A stretch of DNA of 64,000 nt, taken from NCBI GenBank assembly GCA_034687125.1, contig JAQGBZ010000014.1, positions 372,001 through 436,000 of the forward strand, given 5' to 3'. Shown piece by piece: positions 1 to 11,896 of this stretch. The notes beneath the pieces are model-generated. The model was not told the origin of the DNA. It saw only the letters and a program-made list of their open reading frames with translations, and made no database searches. A program made the translations under genes and the position numbers. The stretch comes from Neelides folsomi. Taxonomy: Eukaryota > Arthropoda > Collembola > Neelipleona > Neelidae. Position 1 is the stretch's first letter, and each line of letters starts with the position of its first letter.

Positions 1-360
1 GCCAACCCAACCTATAATCAGGCAGGGAAACTCCCCTGTCTCCTTCCCGAGTGTCCCACTAAGGACCCTAATCATTTTACCAAGAACCACCCAACCCATC
101 ACATAACCCTCCATTTCCACAAAATACCCGTCTTTTCCACCGAAATACCCGCCTTTGCCCCGAAGACCCGTCGTTGATCCACATTAGCTTCGAATCTCCC
201 TAATGGACCAAGAGCGAGGTGCAGGGAAGTCGGAAAGAGTTGAGGGATTTTCAAATTTTGATCTTTGTGTCGCGAGCTGTATGTATCTGAATGTTATTGA
301 TGGTTCTTGGGCTCAGTTCCAGAATGGCTCATTTCACTCGTGGATGAGCGGAGTGGCGGA

Positions 361-471
361 GTCATTAGGGGCTCTTCGGAATGTGTCTCGAACGTGCCGT
401 CCTGATTTATGGGGGAGAAATGAAGTGGGAAATGTGTGACACGGTCGAGTTGACACCCGATGAGATCATCT
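361..471. promoter_or_regulatory. Duplicated conserved element E1, copy A
   Basis: Aligns with 21,171-21,282. Shared runs include a GTCATTAG start, TCGAACGTG, TGATTTAT and TGACACGGTC-AGTTGACAC followed by GATGAGATCATC. This is the leftmost match I could see, so the duplicated unit starts at or before here. Regulatory role is inferred from conservation only. Confidence 0.55.
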
Positions 472-853
472 TCCCGCTTCCTCATCCCCTCGACATCAAT
501 CATAGAAGGACGGGATTTGTCAGGGTGGTCAGCTCCAGGAGCAAGCCCGCGTGTAAACAAGGGATTAGGTTGTAGAACACGAGGACCGTCGCATAAGCGG
601 ATCAGATACAACCACGATGACACGAGATAGGAATCAGTTGGCTGAAGAGAGGCACTTAAGGAGCTAAGCACCATTTTGTCCCTTTTGTCCCCTGGACGCC
701 CCCCTGGGCTCTGGAGAAAAGGAAGAATTCCCTAATTAAACCGTCGGTTGGCCCAGGAGCCTCCGCCCCTCACTTCAAAGCCGAATACCGAAAATTGTTC
801 TACGTCCACGCGCGTCTTCGAGGTGTAATGGGGAAGGATTTGGAAGCGGGACG

Positions 854-1114
854 GAATTGTCAAGGGAGGCTTGGGATTCCCTTTGAAGTATTATTCATCT
901 ATGCATTTATGATATGACTCGGGACAAAGGGATTAGGGGAAGGGAAATGAGCGAGAAATGAGGGCCTCCCGGGGGTGTCCCGAATTTGTCTCTGCAGGAC
1001 GAGAAGACTCTGCCGCGGCGGTGTGCCAAGGTGGCTCCCCGCCGGCCCACCATGAGAAATGATGGCAACTAGAAATGATAATCAGGGGACTAAAGGGGTC
1101 CCAAGGGATCCTCA
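854..1114. promoter_or_regulatory. Duplicated conserved element E2, copy A
   Basis: Aligns over about 260 bp with 21,764-22,015. Best-kept pieces are GGGAAATGAGCGAGAAATG, CTCCCGGGGGTGTCC, AATTTGTCTCTGCAGGACGAG, the CCATGAGAAATGATGGC stretch and GGGATCCTCA at the right end. Several small indels separate the copies, and no reading frame is shared across them, so this is non-coding constraint. Confidence 0.65.
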
Positions 1115-1386
1115 TAGTCCTCCTGCCCTCCATTACTATGCAGGCCAGGCCCGGAATGCCTGATGTGCATATGTGAGATGACGGCAGAAGGTATGTGGCA
1201 ATGTACGAGGAGATGTGCCGTGTAAAGGGTCGGAGGGGCCGGGCTAAATCCACTGTTTATGATTAAAGACCTCGAGGGTTCTGGACTGGGAGATTTCCAT
1301 CTCAGAGAGGTCCGCAGTGTTTTTTGCTCCGGAAAAGTCGTCCATGTCTCCCACCTGAGGAATCCTCCCCTAGTCACCGGGGATCT

Positions 1387-1500
1387 AATGAAAGTTTTTA
1401 ATTCTGGGAGGCGGGCCCTTGGTCGTGACAGCTCCTTAAATATGAGCCCGACCATACTTGCGAGGAAAATGATTAAAATGACCTTTCCAGCCACGACATT
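1387..1500. promoter_or_regulatory. Duplicated conserved element E3, copy A
   Basis: Aligns with 22,376-22,473. Shared runs are TTTTTAATTCTGGGA, TGACAGCTCCTTAAATAT and GATTAAAATGACCT, then a CACGACA piece. TAAT-type homeodomain cores fall in the conserved runs. Function is inferred. Confidence 0.55.
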
Positions 1501-1670
1501 GTTTTCCACAGCCAGCGGAAGGTGTGACAGAGAGAACAAAGTTTTCCTTTGTGCTCCCCGACACTCTGCCGACTCGGCCCAGTTGACAAGGATCCATTCC
1601 TTTGTGCTCCCCAACAACATGTGGGCTCACCATCACCACCAATGGCCCACGGAAGAGAATGGAGACTCGT

Positions 1671-1733
1671 AATTGTATGTCTGCCCTAAATTAAATGCCA
1701 ATCTTGCCGTGATGCTCCCCACGAACGGAGGAA
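1671..1733. promoter_or_regulatory. Duplicated conserved element E4, copy A
   Basis: Aligns with 22,981-23,044. A long near-perfect run centres on GTCTGCCCTAAATTAAATGC, followed by CCAATCTT and GCTCCCCACGAACG. Short, strongly kept non-coding block. Confidence 0.6.
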
Positions 1734-1914
1734 CACTTTGGGTCACCCCAACCTTTTACTTTTTTGTTCCTCTCCCAAAGACCCGGCCTGGAACCATCCA
1801 CTGATGATGAGCATGAACTGTGTGAGCCGCACAATATCAATGGATCATTTGGGGGATAATTGCTGTGACCATCTGTAGGGCCAGAACTTTGGCAACGGCC
1901 CAACTGGAAAATCA

Positions 1915-2107
1915 GGGTGTTGCTCACTATTGATAGCGCCGTTTTGTTTTACTCTTTATCTCCTCGGCTGTCGTGCACGGTAGGCCGGCCGGCTAATGAG
2001 TTTTTCCAAGGAATGTTGGCTTGGTCATCTGTCAGCGACGAGGCGACACGGCTCTTCCCCGCCTCCCTCATCATCACCATCGCCTTCAGCATCTCGCCAG
2101 GGTCACG
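1915..2107. promoter_or_regulatory. Duplicated conserved element E5, copy A
   Basis: Aligns with 23,224-23,396. Nearly unbroken identity runs from GGCTGTCGTGCACGGTAGG through TTGGCTTGGTCATCTGTC and AGCGACGAGGCGACACGG to CCCGCCTCCCTCATCA and CACCATCGCC. One of the best-kept upstream blocks. Indels break any common reading frame. Confidence 0.65.
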
Positions 2108-4794
2108 AGGCTCCACCTGCTTCACCTTTTATAGGCTTCTTCTCCCTCAGCTCCGGGTCCATCTCATTGACATCTCTTTCTATTAGCAGGTGACATTCTC
2201 CTGGAGGAATGCGAGGAAACCACGAGTTAGACCCAATTCTCACCTCACACACTCGGCCGAGGATGAAACAGAGTTCTTTGGGCCGACAGAGGGTGAGAAT
2301 TGAATCCAGCTACTGTGGTGACCACAATTCACAATGAGATTCCCAACATCCTGCATTCTCTAAGGGTTGTGTTCAAACATGAGTTTACCTGGAGGATACA
2401 GAGGAGACAATGTGGAAGGGAGTGAGAGGAGAGTGAAGAGAGACAATGTATTTTTATGTAACTATGTAGTTAATATCGGAGTCTGTGAAAGACAAAGTGT
2501 CCGATCTAGTTGTAAATGGGTGCCTGAGGGCGGATGTCACCGAATAAATGAGCTGGAGGTGGACGCATGCCTCCGCATCATCCCTCTCTTTAATGACAGT
2601 CGAGTAAAAAAAGTCAATTTAGGAGGCTTTGTAGAGAGAGGAGCAATTTTGGTTTGTCGCTGGAGCCCCCGTGTCTGGCCTCGTGGCAAGAGGGAGGCTG
2701 ATGAGCTGATGGCATGGGAATCTCTCCAGTCGGACCGGAATTCGGGCAGAGTGGATGCGAGGGTGCAATAAAGTTGAAGGAGAAGATGTTGGGGTCAGCT
2801 GGGAATTGCTGGCATGTCATCATGAGTGGTGCGTGTCTTTGCTCAGAGAAAGCCAATTTCCTCAAACTCCCTCGCCACTCGAGTCTCCTCCTGCCGCAAA
2901 CGGCAATTAGCAACACCGAAATTCACAAGGGAGATTTCCACCGAAATTCCCTCCCCACCCTCGCCCGCCAATTCATCTCCCCATCAGAGTCTCCCAGACG
3001 TCATCGGGAAATAATGGAGAGCCTTCCGCCGAATCAGAGTCTCATTGTCCGAGCCAAGCCAAAAGTCGCTTATTCTCACATGAGCCCCATACTCACTCTC
3101 CATGCAAGTGGATGGTGGGGAGGAATTTGTAATGGCCCCTTGGTGTTGAGTTTAGCAAGAGAGCCTTCCTTTGCCCAGCATTGAGGAAAACATTGGGCTG
3201 GGAATCGATCAAGGGAAAGATCTCGAGGGCAAAACTAATGAGAAGTTCCCCTTTGCCTAGCAAATTCTCTCGCCCATCTCGCAGTATCGTTTGAGGAGGG
3301 AAGGCGATGGGGAAACACTCCTAGTGTTCTGTCATCTACCCGGGTTTCCCACGGCGGTCCCGCAGGTGGCCGTGTTTTTGGCGGGGCCCCGCCATCGCAG
3401 CGTCGGGGCGACCAGCAACCGTCCCACAAACTCCCTCCAGCCACGACGACGAAGGATGGAGAGACCCACCCTGCAGAACGACCCTCGCTCAGTCGGCACT
3501 TTCTGTACGACAAGTCAACAACTCGGCTCCCACTCTGTCACCCTACCCAGGACATCACACGGAACCCCGTAAGCCACCCTCTTCACCCTCACACACCAAA
3601 ATATTGTCGGAGCTCTCCTTCAATATTTCACTTCTAATTACCGCCCTCACCCTCCTCACCATTTATTCACCCGTATCATTTATTTATACATTTTTCACGA
3701 CACTTTCCCCCCTTTTACATCCATTTAAATGGTTTATGCCCAATGTCAACCCAGATACTCACTCCAATTTATCTCGAAGCAACTCACAATAACTGAAATT
3801 GAAAGCAATCATAGGATAAAAAGTTAAAATAAATATACAGCATAATTATTGTTATTATTAATACTGGTATTGATGGTATTAATCCCATACAACAAACCAA
3901 ATGCAAAATTTATTCTATAGGTAATAATTGACAAATTGATATATTTATATAATTTAAAATAATTTACAAGCTTTAAATAAAATCTAAGCCCCATTTAGAT
4001 CAAGAAAAAATATATTCTCAATTATTAGAGCAAAAATATTATCTAGGAACATTTATAAGAGTTTTTTATTGTAATAGTTCAACTTCGTTTGAACTTTCGT
4101 TGCAAAGAAAAGTTTTACCTTTATTGATCGTCGGATCATTTACTAAACTAAAATAACAAAAAGATTATAGCTAAATACTCTAGATATCTGTAGATATGAA
4201 TTTCTCACATCACAAAATAAATTATCTGCTCATTATTTTAATTGAAAATATTTACTTCCTTGATTATTTATGTAATTAGCTATATGACTTTTAATCCAAA
4301 TTCAAATATAACTTGAATGGTACTGTACTACCAATGTCATTAGGATACACTCGCTCAAATTGGCAATTAAATCTAAAAAGAAGAGAAGCAACAATTTATA
4401 GCCGAGACCAAACTCCAAACAATAATAATATGTAGGATCTGTAGGGTGATGATATGATTTTTATACCTATTCCATTTTTTGTACAAAAGTTATTCATTTT
4501 AGAACACTCATTTTTGCCATTTTATTAGAAAAATGAGACTTTTTATGAATAATAAATTAGCGTAGAAGATGCAGATGCAGCTTAATTGCTTTTATTTTAA
4601 TTTTTCAAAGAACCCGGGTTCGAAAAAAGTGTTGAAATTAAAAAAATCGCATAAGGGGTTAAAGTGGCTGGATAAGGGAGCCAAGGGAGGAAGGAGCGAT
4701 TAGAGGGCAGGGGAGACCAAATGTGCAATTAATAATTGATGAGGGGGAGTCTGATGAGTTCGCATGGGAGAGGGTTCGAGGAAGGAGTCTCGGA

Positions 4795-4830
4795 CTAATT
4801 GGTCTATTTGCATAATCGGCCACCGCAACG
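4795..4830. promoter_or_regulatory. Duplicated conserved element E6 with octamer, copy A
   Basis: A block of about 35 bp shared with 26,524-26,558. It contains ATTTGCATAATCG, which includes the octamer ATTTGCAT bound by POU-domain factors (known motif; occupancy inferred), followed by a shared ACCGCAA. Confidence 0.5.
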
Positions 4831-4976
4831 GTGTGCCTCCCCTCGCACTCCCTCACTCACCTCACAATAGGAATTGGTCCGAGATTTGAGTCTCAGTCAC
4901 TCTGAGTTAAGTCGAATAATTGAACCACATTTAATCTAATCACTCATTGAGACTGAGACTCAAGGGAGGAAGCTTG

Positions 4977-5012
4977 GTCCGCTTTTATCACACGTTGATC
5001 GTGAAAGCGGAC
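4977..5012. repeat. Imperfect inverted repeat
   Basis: Arms GTCCGCTTT (4,977-4,985) and AAAGCGGAC (5,004-5,012) pair perfectly. An inner CACG/CGTG pair extends the stem to 13 bp, with a 5-nt bulge on the left arm and a 5-nt loop. It sits just left of element E7. Copy B has no clear counterpart. It could be a hairpin or a binding-site palindrome. Confidence 0.5.
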
Positions 5013-5032
5013 AGGTGAGTGGGTTTAAGGAG

Positions 5033-5240
5033 GACGGTTGACACCGACGCGGCTTTTTCCCTGTCACAATCAGCATATCAGGAGGGCAGGAAATCCGCTG
5101 TGATGTGTATCACTCTCGCCTCGCTGCGCCTCCAGTTTTTTGCAGTGACAGTCGAGGTAATCCCGTAATTTATGTGACATGTGATATGATGAGAGTCAGA
5201 GCGTCTGGTTTGAAGTGACAATGTCCAGAGCTCTAATGGA
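5033..5240. promoter_or_regulatory. Duplicated conserved element E7, copy A
   Basis: Aligns with 26,771-26,989. Shared pieces, in order: GACGGTTGACA, CTGTCACAA, GGCAGGAAATCCGC followed by GTGATG, CAGTGACA-TCGAGG, AATTTATGTGACATGTGATATGA in two overlapping parts, AAGTGACA, TGTCCAGAGC and CTAATGGA. The core TTATGTGACATGTGATATGA is unchanged. Confidence 0.65.
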
Positions 5241-7013
5241 ACTATGGGAAAGGCTTAATGCAGTCTCCGATATTCCAGATTCCTCTTGGAAACGTCGACC
5301 CGTCCAAACTCATTCTCGCCCCCTTTGAGCCTTCCACTCCCGCGAGCACTCGAAGTGATAGGAATAGTAATTGAGACAAAATCGTTCAGGCCCAGTCCAG
5401 ACCCAATACGGACCATTTTTTTTATCTGAACCAGCCCAAGTTGTCGGATTTGTTGTTTCTACAAGTTGACCCCTTAAGTCTTTCTCTGTGTCTCGCGTCT
5501 CCTGTCGAGCCCCTGTGTGTTCGATTGATAAGAAGCCCGAGTTAATTCCCTCTTTCCAATTAATAGGATTCGGGCGTAATCTCCACTGAGGACGGAGCAG
5601 ACGACTCAAAGTGAAAAACTTCCTCCCCTGAAATGGATCTGGTACGAAAAAACTTTTATTTCTTTTCTCTTGCACAAATATCTTGCATGTTGCATTTAAT
5701 CTACATCGATGTAAATTTATATACAAGATACATACCAAAAATTATAAAATTTGTATTAAATATTATCTAAAATACACACACGATACACATAGCGTTAATT
5801 CCTAAACATACAATGACATGCGTGGGTTATTTTTGCAATTCTAAATATACTTTCGTATATATATATGGGCATTATGTGCTGTATTGGTACAATTGATATT
5901 GGAATTTAACCATTTTGAACCAATAAGAGCAAGCTAAGATTGTTGACAAAATTGAAATATTTCCCACACGTACAAGATCACCTTCATATTCAATATCATG
6001 TGTTTCAGTGACGTGGAGGTAGGCATAAGGACATACCCATGGTGTATCCTTATTAATATGATTATGCATTCCTTTACTGTGTGAACTGAAGATAAAGGTT
6101 GTATTAAAAGGGGGGAGATCCTCTTCAAATAACGAATGTGTAATTTAGAGTTCTTGAGGTGTCCTCGGTACATTCATGAGCAATTGGAAACCCCTCTTAA
6201 CGATGTTCCCAGAGGAAAATGAGAGTATCCAACGGCACATTACACCTAACCCCCACTCAAGCATTGTACATAATCTGATGGATATATCCATTAGTTTTTA
6301 CTACTTATAAGATGCGTGGTGAGATATACGGGCCTCTCTGTCCTTCCTCCTCCTTCGTGAGGATAATGAAAATGGTCATAGGGGCAAATGAAAAAAGTGA
6401 TGGAAATAAAAAGGCAGACAAGTCCAGTCCCTGCTGTATTAATTCTGCAATTAGGCAAAACCATCCATAGTCATAAGACGAGGAAGAATGTTTATGTATA
6501 AGGTCTTCCTCCTTCTTCCACATTTCCAATTCTCGTTTCGTGACATGCCAACATGACCCAAAGTGACCCAACTGGACGCCAGGGAGGTGAAAGTACTTTC
6601 ATTTTTATTAAATGCTTTGCACAATTCAATCACTCGGTGCTTGACATCTCGCCCATTTCTTTCCGCCGGCTAATAATGAAAAGCTCAATTTGATTCTATC
6701 AATACAACGTATAATGTCTGCGATATTCGTTTAATTCAACTCTGTAAATAAGCAAATATGCATAAAAGAGTGAATTATATGGTAAAGGGAGTAGAGAATG
6801 GAAGTTGTCTCAAAATGAGGATTTGGCCAATGGGGGTAAATAAGTAGGTACGTAAATATTAGTTGAAGAGAAGTTTGAAGCTCACAAGAAAAGTTGTTCA
6901 AAAAATGGAGAGGAAGGATGATTTAAGTGCTGTGGCGTCTCGCAGCCTTTTTCTCATTATTATTGGTCCCAGGTTTGTCGAGCTGATTAAAGTGAGCGTA
7001 AGGGTCGTCATTT

Positions 7014-7117
7014 GAGGGAAATGACTTGAGTTGGAATTAAAAGAGGGCTGTCATAATTGCCCCGAACCGGTTTTTTCCTCCTTCGTTCCCGCGTCCATAA
7101 ACTCCACTCATAATTAC
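7014..7117. promoter_or_regulatory. Duplicated conserved element E8, copy A
   Basis: Aligns with 27,903-28,020. Shared: AAATGACT, GGAAATTAAAAG or its near-match, GGGCTGT, GTCATAATTG, CGAACCGGTTT, CCATAAACT or CCATGAACT, and TAATTACG. Copy B has a short insertion inside. Confidence 0.5.
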
Positions 7118-7640
7118 GAAGGCTCAGTTATTTAATATTTTTTTGTTTGTGGGACCTTCCGAGTCCCCTTTTGACTCCTCGAGTCTCGGTAGAACGTCTT
7201 TAGTCCTCGGCGTTCCTCCGCCGGCGGGGTTGGCCCTAGTTGTAAATCAGGACGGGAAGAAGATGGTCTAAAATAGTGGAAGGAAACGGGCGGAGTTGGT
7301 TTTAAATTCATAAGCCTCTCCTGACTCTCCTCCTTGTCTCGCCCCATTGTCATGTCCAACTCATCACCCCGACTGTCGAGGGCCTCGTTAGATTTCGAGC
7401 AGGAGAGTCATAACTCACCTTTGTTCCTTCTCAAACCTCGACTCGGCCCTTTCACAACAAATGATTCCATTACCCGTCCCGATGTTCCTTCCTCATTATG
7501 CAGGGATTGGTGCGGTCGGGCGTGAGACAGGAACTCAATCAGAGCCAAAGCTCATCTATAAGACTTGCCACTGAAATTGGTCCGGGTTTGTCAATAAGCG
7601 ACCGGACTTCTTATTCACCAAGTCGTGATGGGCTAGAGGG

Positions 7641-7818
7641 GATTGAGATGAGAGGTCGACCACGCCTTGGGTCTCACGAGGACAGTTTTTGCATCCAGTC
7701 ACGCCAACCGATGGAGAACATGTCTTGCATGTCAACTATCACGGTCTATCACTTCACGACGGAGCCAATAGGCCTCATTACGACCGCCTGCTTCCCTCAC
7801 GAACCTCCACTTCATTAC
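7641..7818. promoter_or_regulatory. Duplicated conserved element E9, copy A
   Basis: Aligns with 28,330-28,508. Long shared runs are GAGATGAGAGGTCG-CCACG, CCTTGGGTCTCACGA, GACAGTTTTT, ATCCAGTCACGC, GAACATGTCTTGCATGTCAA (followed by CTATCAC) and GTCTATCACTTCACGAC. ACATGTCTTGCATGT is itself a near-palindrome. Indels rule out a shared frame. Confidence 0.65.
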
Positions 7819-8495
7819 AGAGGATGTGTCCGGCCTCCTTTGCGAATTCGTCAACCCTCCGCCTCTGTCCACGTTGAGCGAAGGAGAGCAACCTGTATGC
7901 AAAGCAAGCAATATGCAAAGCGTCCACTCCCCCACTCCTTTTTTCATGGCGTGACCAAGACACTCCTCTCGGCCCACGTCTTGTGACATTTGATCCGGGG
8001 TGCTCCGGAGAGAGGAGGTGCTCGTGGCGTGACGGACATTTACCAGGGAAATCCAATACGGCCCGCCCTGGGAAGGAAAGGTGAGAGTCTCTCGCCGCCC
8101 TCGGCTGGACGGGAATTAATCTGCCATCAGCCCGTGTGACAGCCCGACCCTTCCCTCAAAATTCTCAAGAGAAAGAGGGGAGGGTAATGGAAAGCGATTG
8201 GAAGGGCTGATAAACACCAATTGATTACATCTTCAAGGGCTAATTGAGCTTGACAGTGTGTGCGGCTCCTGTTTGGCCTCAATGGAGGAAGAATTAGGAA
8301 ATATCTCCCCTCCCACCATTCCAACCATTGGAGACTTTTTACTCATAATGGACAAATGGATATTAATTGCCGCAGGGTGGTAATTGGAGGAATTCTACCT
8401 GGAGACTTCATGATTTATGCAATGAAACCCGATGATTTCTTAAGAGACTCAAGACCCGGGCGAGGAAGGGTCAATTAAGAACCCGGCGCTCCGCG

Positions 8496-8672
8496 GATTT
8501 AATGAGGACATATGGGGAGAGGGATAATTCGGAGTAAATGGAAGACAGATAGGAGTCGGAACTCCACTAAAGGGATTAGGGTCGCTCGAGTCATGAATTA
8601 AAAACTGGATATACAGAATTAGGTTCGCTGCGCAGGGAATTGAGAAGGAGACACTCCTTTATTAATCAGCCG
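8496..8672. promoter_or_regulatory. Duplicated conserved element E10, copy A
   Basis: Aligns with 29,656-29,817. Best runs are GATTTAATGAGGACAT, AATGGAAGACAGAT, GATTAGGG-CGCTCGAGTC, ATGAATTAAAAACTGGATA and AGACACTCCTTTA followed by ATCAGCC. Carries several TAAT cores. Confidence 0.6.
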
Positions 8673-9827
8673 GTTTTATGCTCCCTTTTATTGTTCCTTC
8701 CAAGATGAAATTTTTAACTTGATTAGGAGATTTTGGCTCCTTATTAGGACTGGATTTGTTGGGGGCTCTGATGAGGGGCCCAAATTGCATGCAATATTCA
8801 CAACCCTCCCACTTAAGCAGAGATATTTCACTCGCTCTAATAAATCCGCGAGCCCGGGAGAAGGGAAGAATCCCGGAGGGTGAATACATCCAGGACTTGA
8901 CCAGGGAGACTCCCGGGCTTTTCACTTACCCCGTCCCGCCTGTGAGAACTGTGAGAAAAGAGGGGAGTTTGCTGTGTTAATTACAATCCCCTAATCGATT
9001 CAAACTTGGGGGAGACAATGGGTATGATAAATAGGGAACTTGATGTCCGTTAACTCTACATATTCTGCATGCATAATGGCAGAAATGGGTCTTTGTGTTG
9101 AATGGACTCTTTGTGACCTTTAGGTTTTTCTCATCCATCCATCACCCTGCATCTCATCAATCTCGGAAATAGCTCTCTGCAACCAAATCTTTTCCTCCAA
9201 CCTTGGATGAAGCAACATTTGCCCTTAGTCCCCACAAAAAATAATTTATACAAACAATTTTATTATCTGATTCTTTTATTGAGGGAATTCTTCCTCACTT
9301 TATCCGGCATTCATTATTTGAGAGTATTACAATGCTCAAACTTCTCACTACGCAAATTGCATTTGTGACGTTGAGGAAGATTCCATGCATTAAAGCATTA
9401 TCTATGTGCATTAATGAATTGTCTTATGTGTAAATTCATTGATAATTTGAAAGATAAACACTCACACATATTGTGCATATTATATTGGTCATACATACAG
9501 TATACATTTATAATCATATGATGTACTTACATAAATGTTATGTTTTATCAGTGTACCATATACTAATATTAAACATCATATCAAATGGATTTATAATATT
9601 GCAAATGATTAATAAAAGTTTAATAAAAAAGTAACGGATAAAGTGAACTAATCTTTGATATGAGCCACAATGGTCAGATGGTGGTTAAGAGATAGTGTAA
9701 ACAAATGAGAGTGATTAATCTGGCCATTCATAATGATTAGAAGTAAATAATATGAGGAGCGAGTGGATTGGAAGTGGGAAGGAGAGAGATTGGATTTTCT
9801 TTGGAGAAAGGACAGAGTGGAAGCAAC

Positions 9828-10030
9828 AAACAATTTTTTCCTGTCCTCCGTCGGAGAGTATATTGATGTGTATGGTTGTTTCGTGCCGGGATGGCTAAAC
9901 GAGCCATCGAGATTGATGACCATTCGGGGAAATTACCTCTCCCGAGTCGAGGCCCGAATTATAACTTTTCATACTTTATGGGAGAATGAGGAACAAATCT
10001 CCATTACTCCCTCCCAATTGATACTCGTCC
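9828..10030. promoter_or_regulatory. Duplicated element E11 with 142-bp identical core, copy A
   Basis: Positions 9,851-9,992 match 30,680-30,821 base for base (142 of 142). The left extension AAACAATTTTTTCCTGTCC is also shared. Copy B differs only outside the core: an 11-bp duplicated piece on the left and about 17 extra bases before ACAAATCTCC on the right. An open frame crosses the core in both copies, but third-codon positions are as fixed as the others and there is no recognisable protein or shared splice signal. I read it as non-coding. The identity exceeds that of the neighbouring coding exons. Confidence 0.75.
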
Positions 10031-10082
10031 CGGGCAATTAAGAGCCCGGGCGGGGACACACCGGCGGAGTTCAAATATTCAG

Positions 10083-10257
10083 CCGCCCATCTCCCATTCA
10101 CCTCCCGTCCGCCATAAATTATTCCCGCCGTGGCCGACCGTCCCGCGGGACATCTCCCTCCCTTCCCCATATGGAGAAGATGAAGGGATTAATTGCGTTA
10201 GCCCACCCTGCTGACCAACCCTTCCTGATTGCCCCGGTGGCGACAAACTCCCAACTT
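10083..10257. promoter_or_regulatory. Duplicated conserved element E12, copy A
   Basis: Aligns with 30,949-31,139. Shared: CGCCCATCTC, CATTCAC, TCCCGTCC, CATAAATTATTCCCGCCG, GTCCCGCGGGA, GATTAATTG-GTTAGCCC or near-match, and a final CCC-GTGGCGACAA. It lies immediately 3' of E11 in both units. Confidence 0.55.
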
Positions 10258-10596
10258 TCGAAATTCAATTGGTGTAACGAGTGGGAGCTTAGCAGAGTTT
10301 GTTTCGCGATCTTCATCCTTTAATAAGCCAATTACTCGGAAAGGGTTCTCCTGCTCTTTTGTCAACAAACCAGCCCTTTTGAGGGTCGGTAATGCAGCCA
10401 CGCTCAGCATGGGATAATTCGATGATAATGGCATCTCACACTAAAAAACGGAGCAAATGTGGGTCTCGACTCGATTGAGGATTTAATAGTCTCGTCGTGC
10501 CGGGGCTTGGATCCACAAGCCCTGAATGTCTGAATATATGGGACTCGAGTCGGGGAGGAGGGAGAAGTAAAAATATTCCGTGTGGTTGGGGAAATG

Positions 10597-10778
10597 TTAT
10601 CTTGGCAATTCCCTCGTGCCTCTCTGCCCTGACGTTCGAGGGGTGATTTATGTGTTGTTTGAGTATGCAGAGGGTCGGCTCTCAATAGAATATTATGTCT
10701 GTAATATTGATGACAGTGGATCTCTCCGACGGTCAATCAATTCTGGATTTAAGGGCGAACGGCGACATTCGGGGGAAG
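10597..10778. promoter_or_regulatory. Duplicated conserved element E13, copy A
   Basis: Aligns with 31,371-31,530. Shared: TTATCTTGGC followed by AATCCCTCGTG or its near-match, GAGGGTCGGCT, AATATTGATGACAG, ACGGTCAATCAAT and GTGACATTC or CGACATTC. Non-coding. Confidence 0.5.
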
Positions 10779-10917
10779 TTTAAAAGGAGCCCATAAAACC
10801 CCAAAATAGAAGGGTGAAAGATCCGAAGAGTGATGAGGAAATAAAGCGGGCAAATGGGTCCCGCCAACCAAATCGGGATGATTTTTAAAAACTCCCGCCT
10901 TGGGATGCGGGAGCAAA

Positions 10918-11038
10918 CGACGGCAACTCTGTCACCTAAGGGACTTTGGGAAGGACCGGCACTTAGTGTCACGAGAGTAGCAGGTGTCAGTGACGACGGT
11001 GACGCAGCATCCTCTCCTCCAGATATCTCACTCTCTTC
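10918..11038. promoter_or_regulatory. Duplicated conserved element E14, copy A
   Basis: Aligns with 31,801-31,944. Shared: GGCAACTCTGTCACCT, ACTTAGTGTCACGAGAG, AGCAGGTGTCA, GTGA-GCAGCA and GATATCT-ACTC. The spacing between the first two runs differs by about 20 bp. Confidence 0.55.
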
Positions 11039-11512
11039 AACCACTTGACGAACTCCTTTTGTCATCCAGATGGGAATTTGGAGAAGTGACCCCTTGAGAG
11101 GGAAAAGCCCGAGTCATCTCGCCGGACAAAAAAAGCGAGAAGAAAGGGAGAAAGAGACTGACACGCTTTATTAAAAGCGTCTGTTGGTGCCAAAGAGTTG
11201 GAGTCTCTCCTCCTGGCTCAGCCGAATCCTTTGTCTCTTTTTCACGAAGGCGATGACTTGGAAGTAAATGGGATGGATTGAGATCTATGCCCACCCGCTG
11301 TTCCCTCTTCCACTTTTGACAATATTTGACTCCCAGCCGCAGTCAATTTCCTCAAAAACCCCAATTTGGGATATCCCCATTGGGGAGCGGTGGGTGTGAT
11401 GAGGATCGATTCCTAATCTCCTTGCTCCTTTAATTCCCAAAGACTCGAGGATGAATTTCACTTATCACTGGAATCACTTATGCTTCTTATCCAACCAGAG
11501 AATGAGGAGGAC

Positions 11513-11594
11513 GTTCATTAAAAATCCATTTCCGAAATCAGATCTTCTTTGTCGGGGATGATTGATTCGTGGCGGGCAGTGTAATTTGTCATCT
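11513..11594. promoter_or_regulatory. Duplicated conserved element E15, copy A
   Basis: Aligns with 32,402-32,486. Shared: TTCATTAAAAATCCATTTCC, GATGATTGATTC or its near-match, and GTG-AATTTGTC. It sits about 300 bp before the first recognised coding exon in both copies. Confidence 0.5.
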
Positions 11595-11896
11595 GGCTCA
11601 GTTCTCAAATTGAGGATCTCTCAGCACTTCCCCGGCTTCCCCCTCCATTGTGTCCGCCTTTGATCATCCTCAACCCACCCGGCCCCATTTGGCCCCGAAT
11701 CAGGGAAATGTTTACAACGTTTACAATAAGTGATTCCTTCACAAAACATTCCCCTTGCTCAAAGACTCAAAAGAGGATCATCCCAAACTCACTGATAATC
11801 AATTTGCTAAACCCTCCAGCTGCTCTCAATTAAACAACCATCGCATTAGGGAATAATGGCAATAATATAACGCTCTGAATTCTTTCCCGTTTCCAG

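Larger units (their letters stand above)
1..11896. other. Non-coding 5' domain of basonuclin copy A
   Basis: No protein family is recognisable on either strand. The stretch alternates GC-richer islands of 100 to 300 bp with AT-rich spacers (about 3,780-4,650, 5,740-6,100 and 9,180-9,650). Many islands recur in order in the second unit about 20.8 kb further on (E1 to E15 below). This looks like a cis-regulatory domain of a developmental gene. The initiating exon of copy A must lie in or before this stretch: the first recognisable coding exon begins in phase 0 without an ATG. The domain may extend left of the window. Confidence 0.7.
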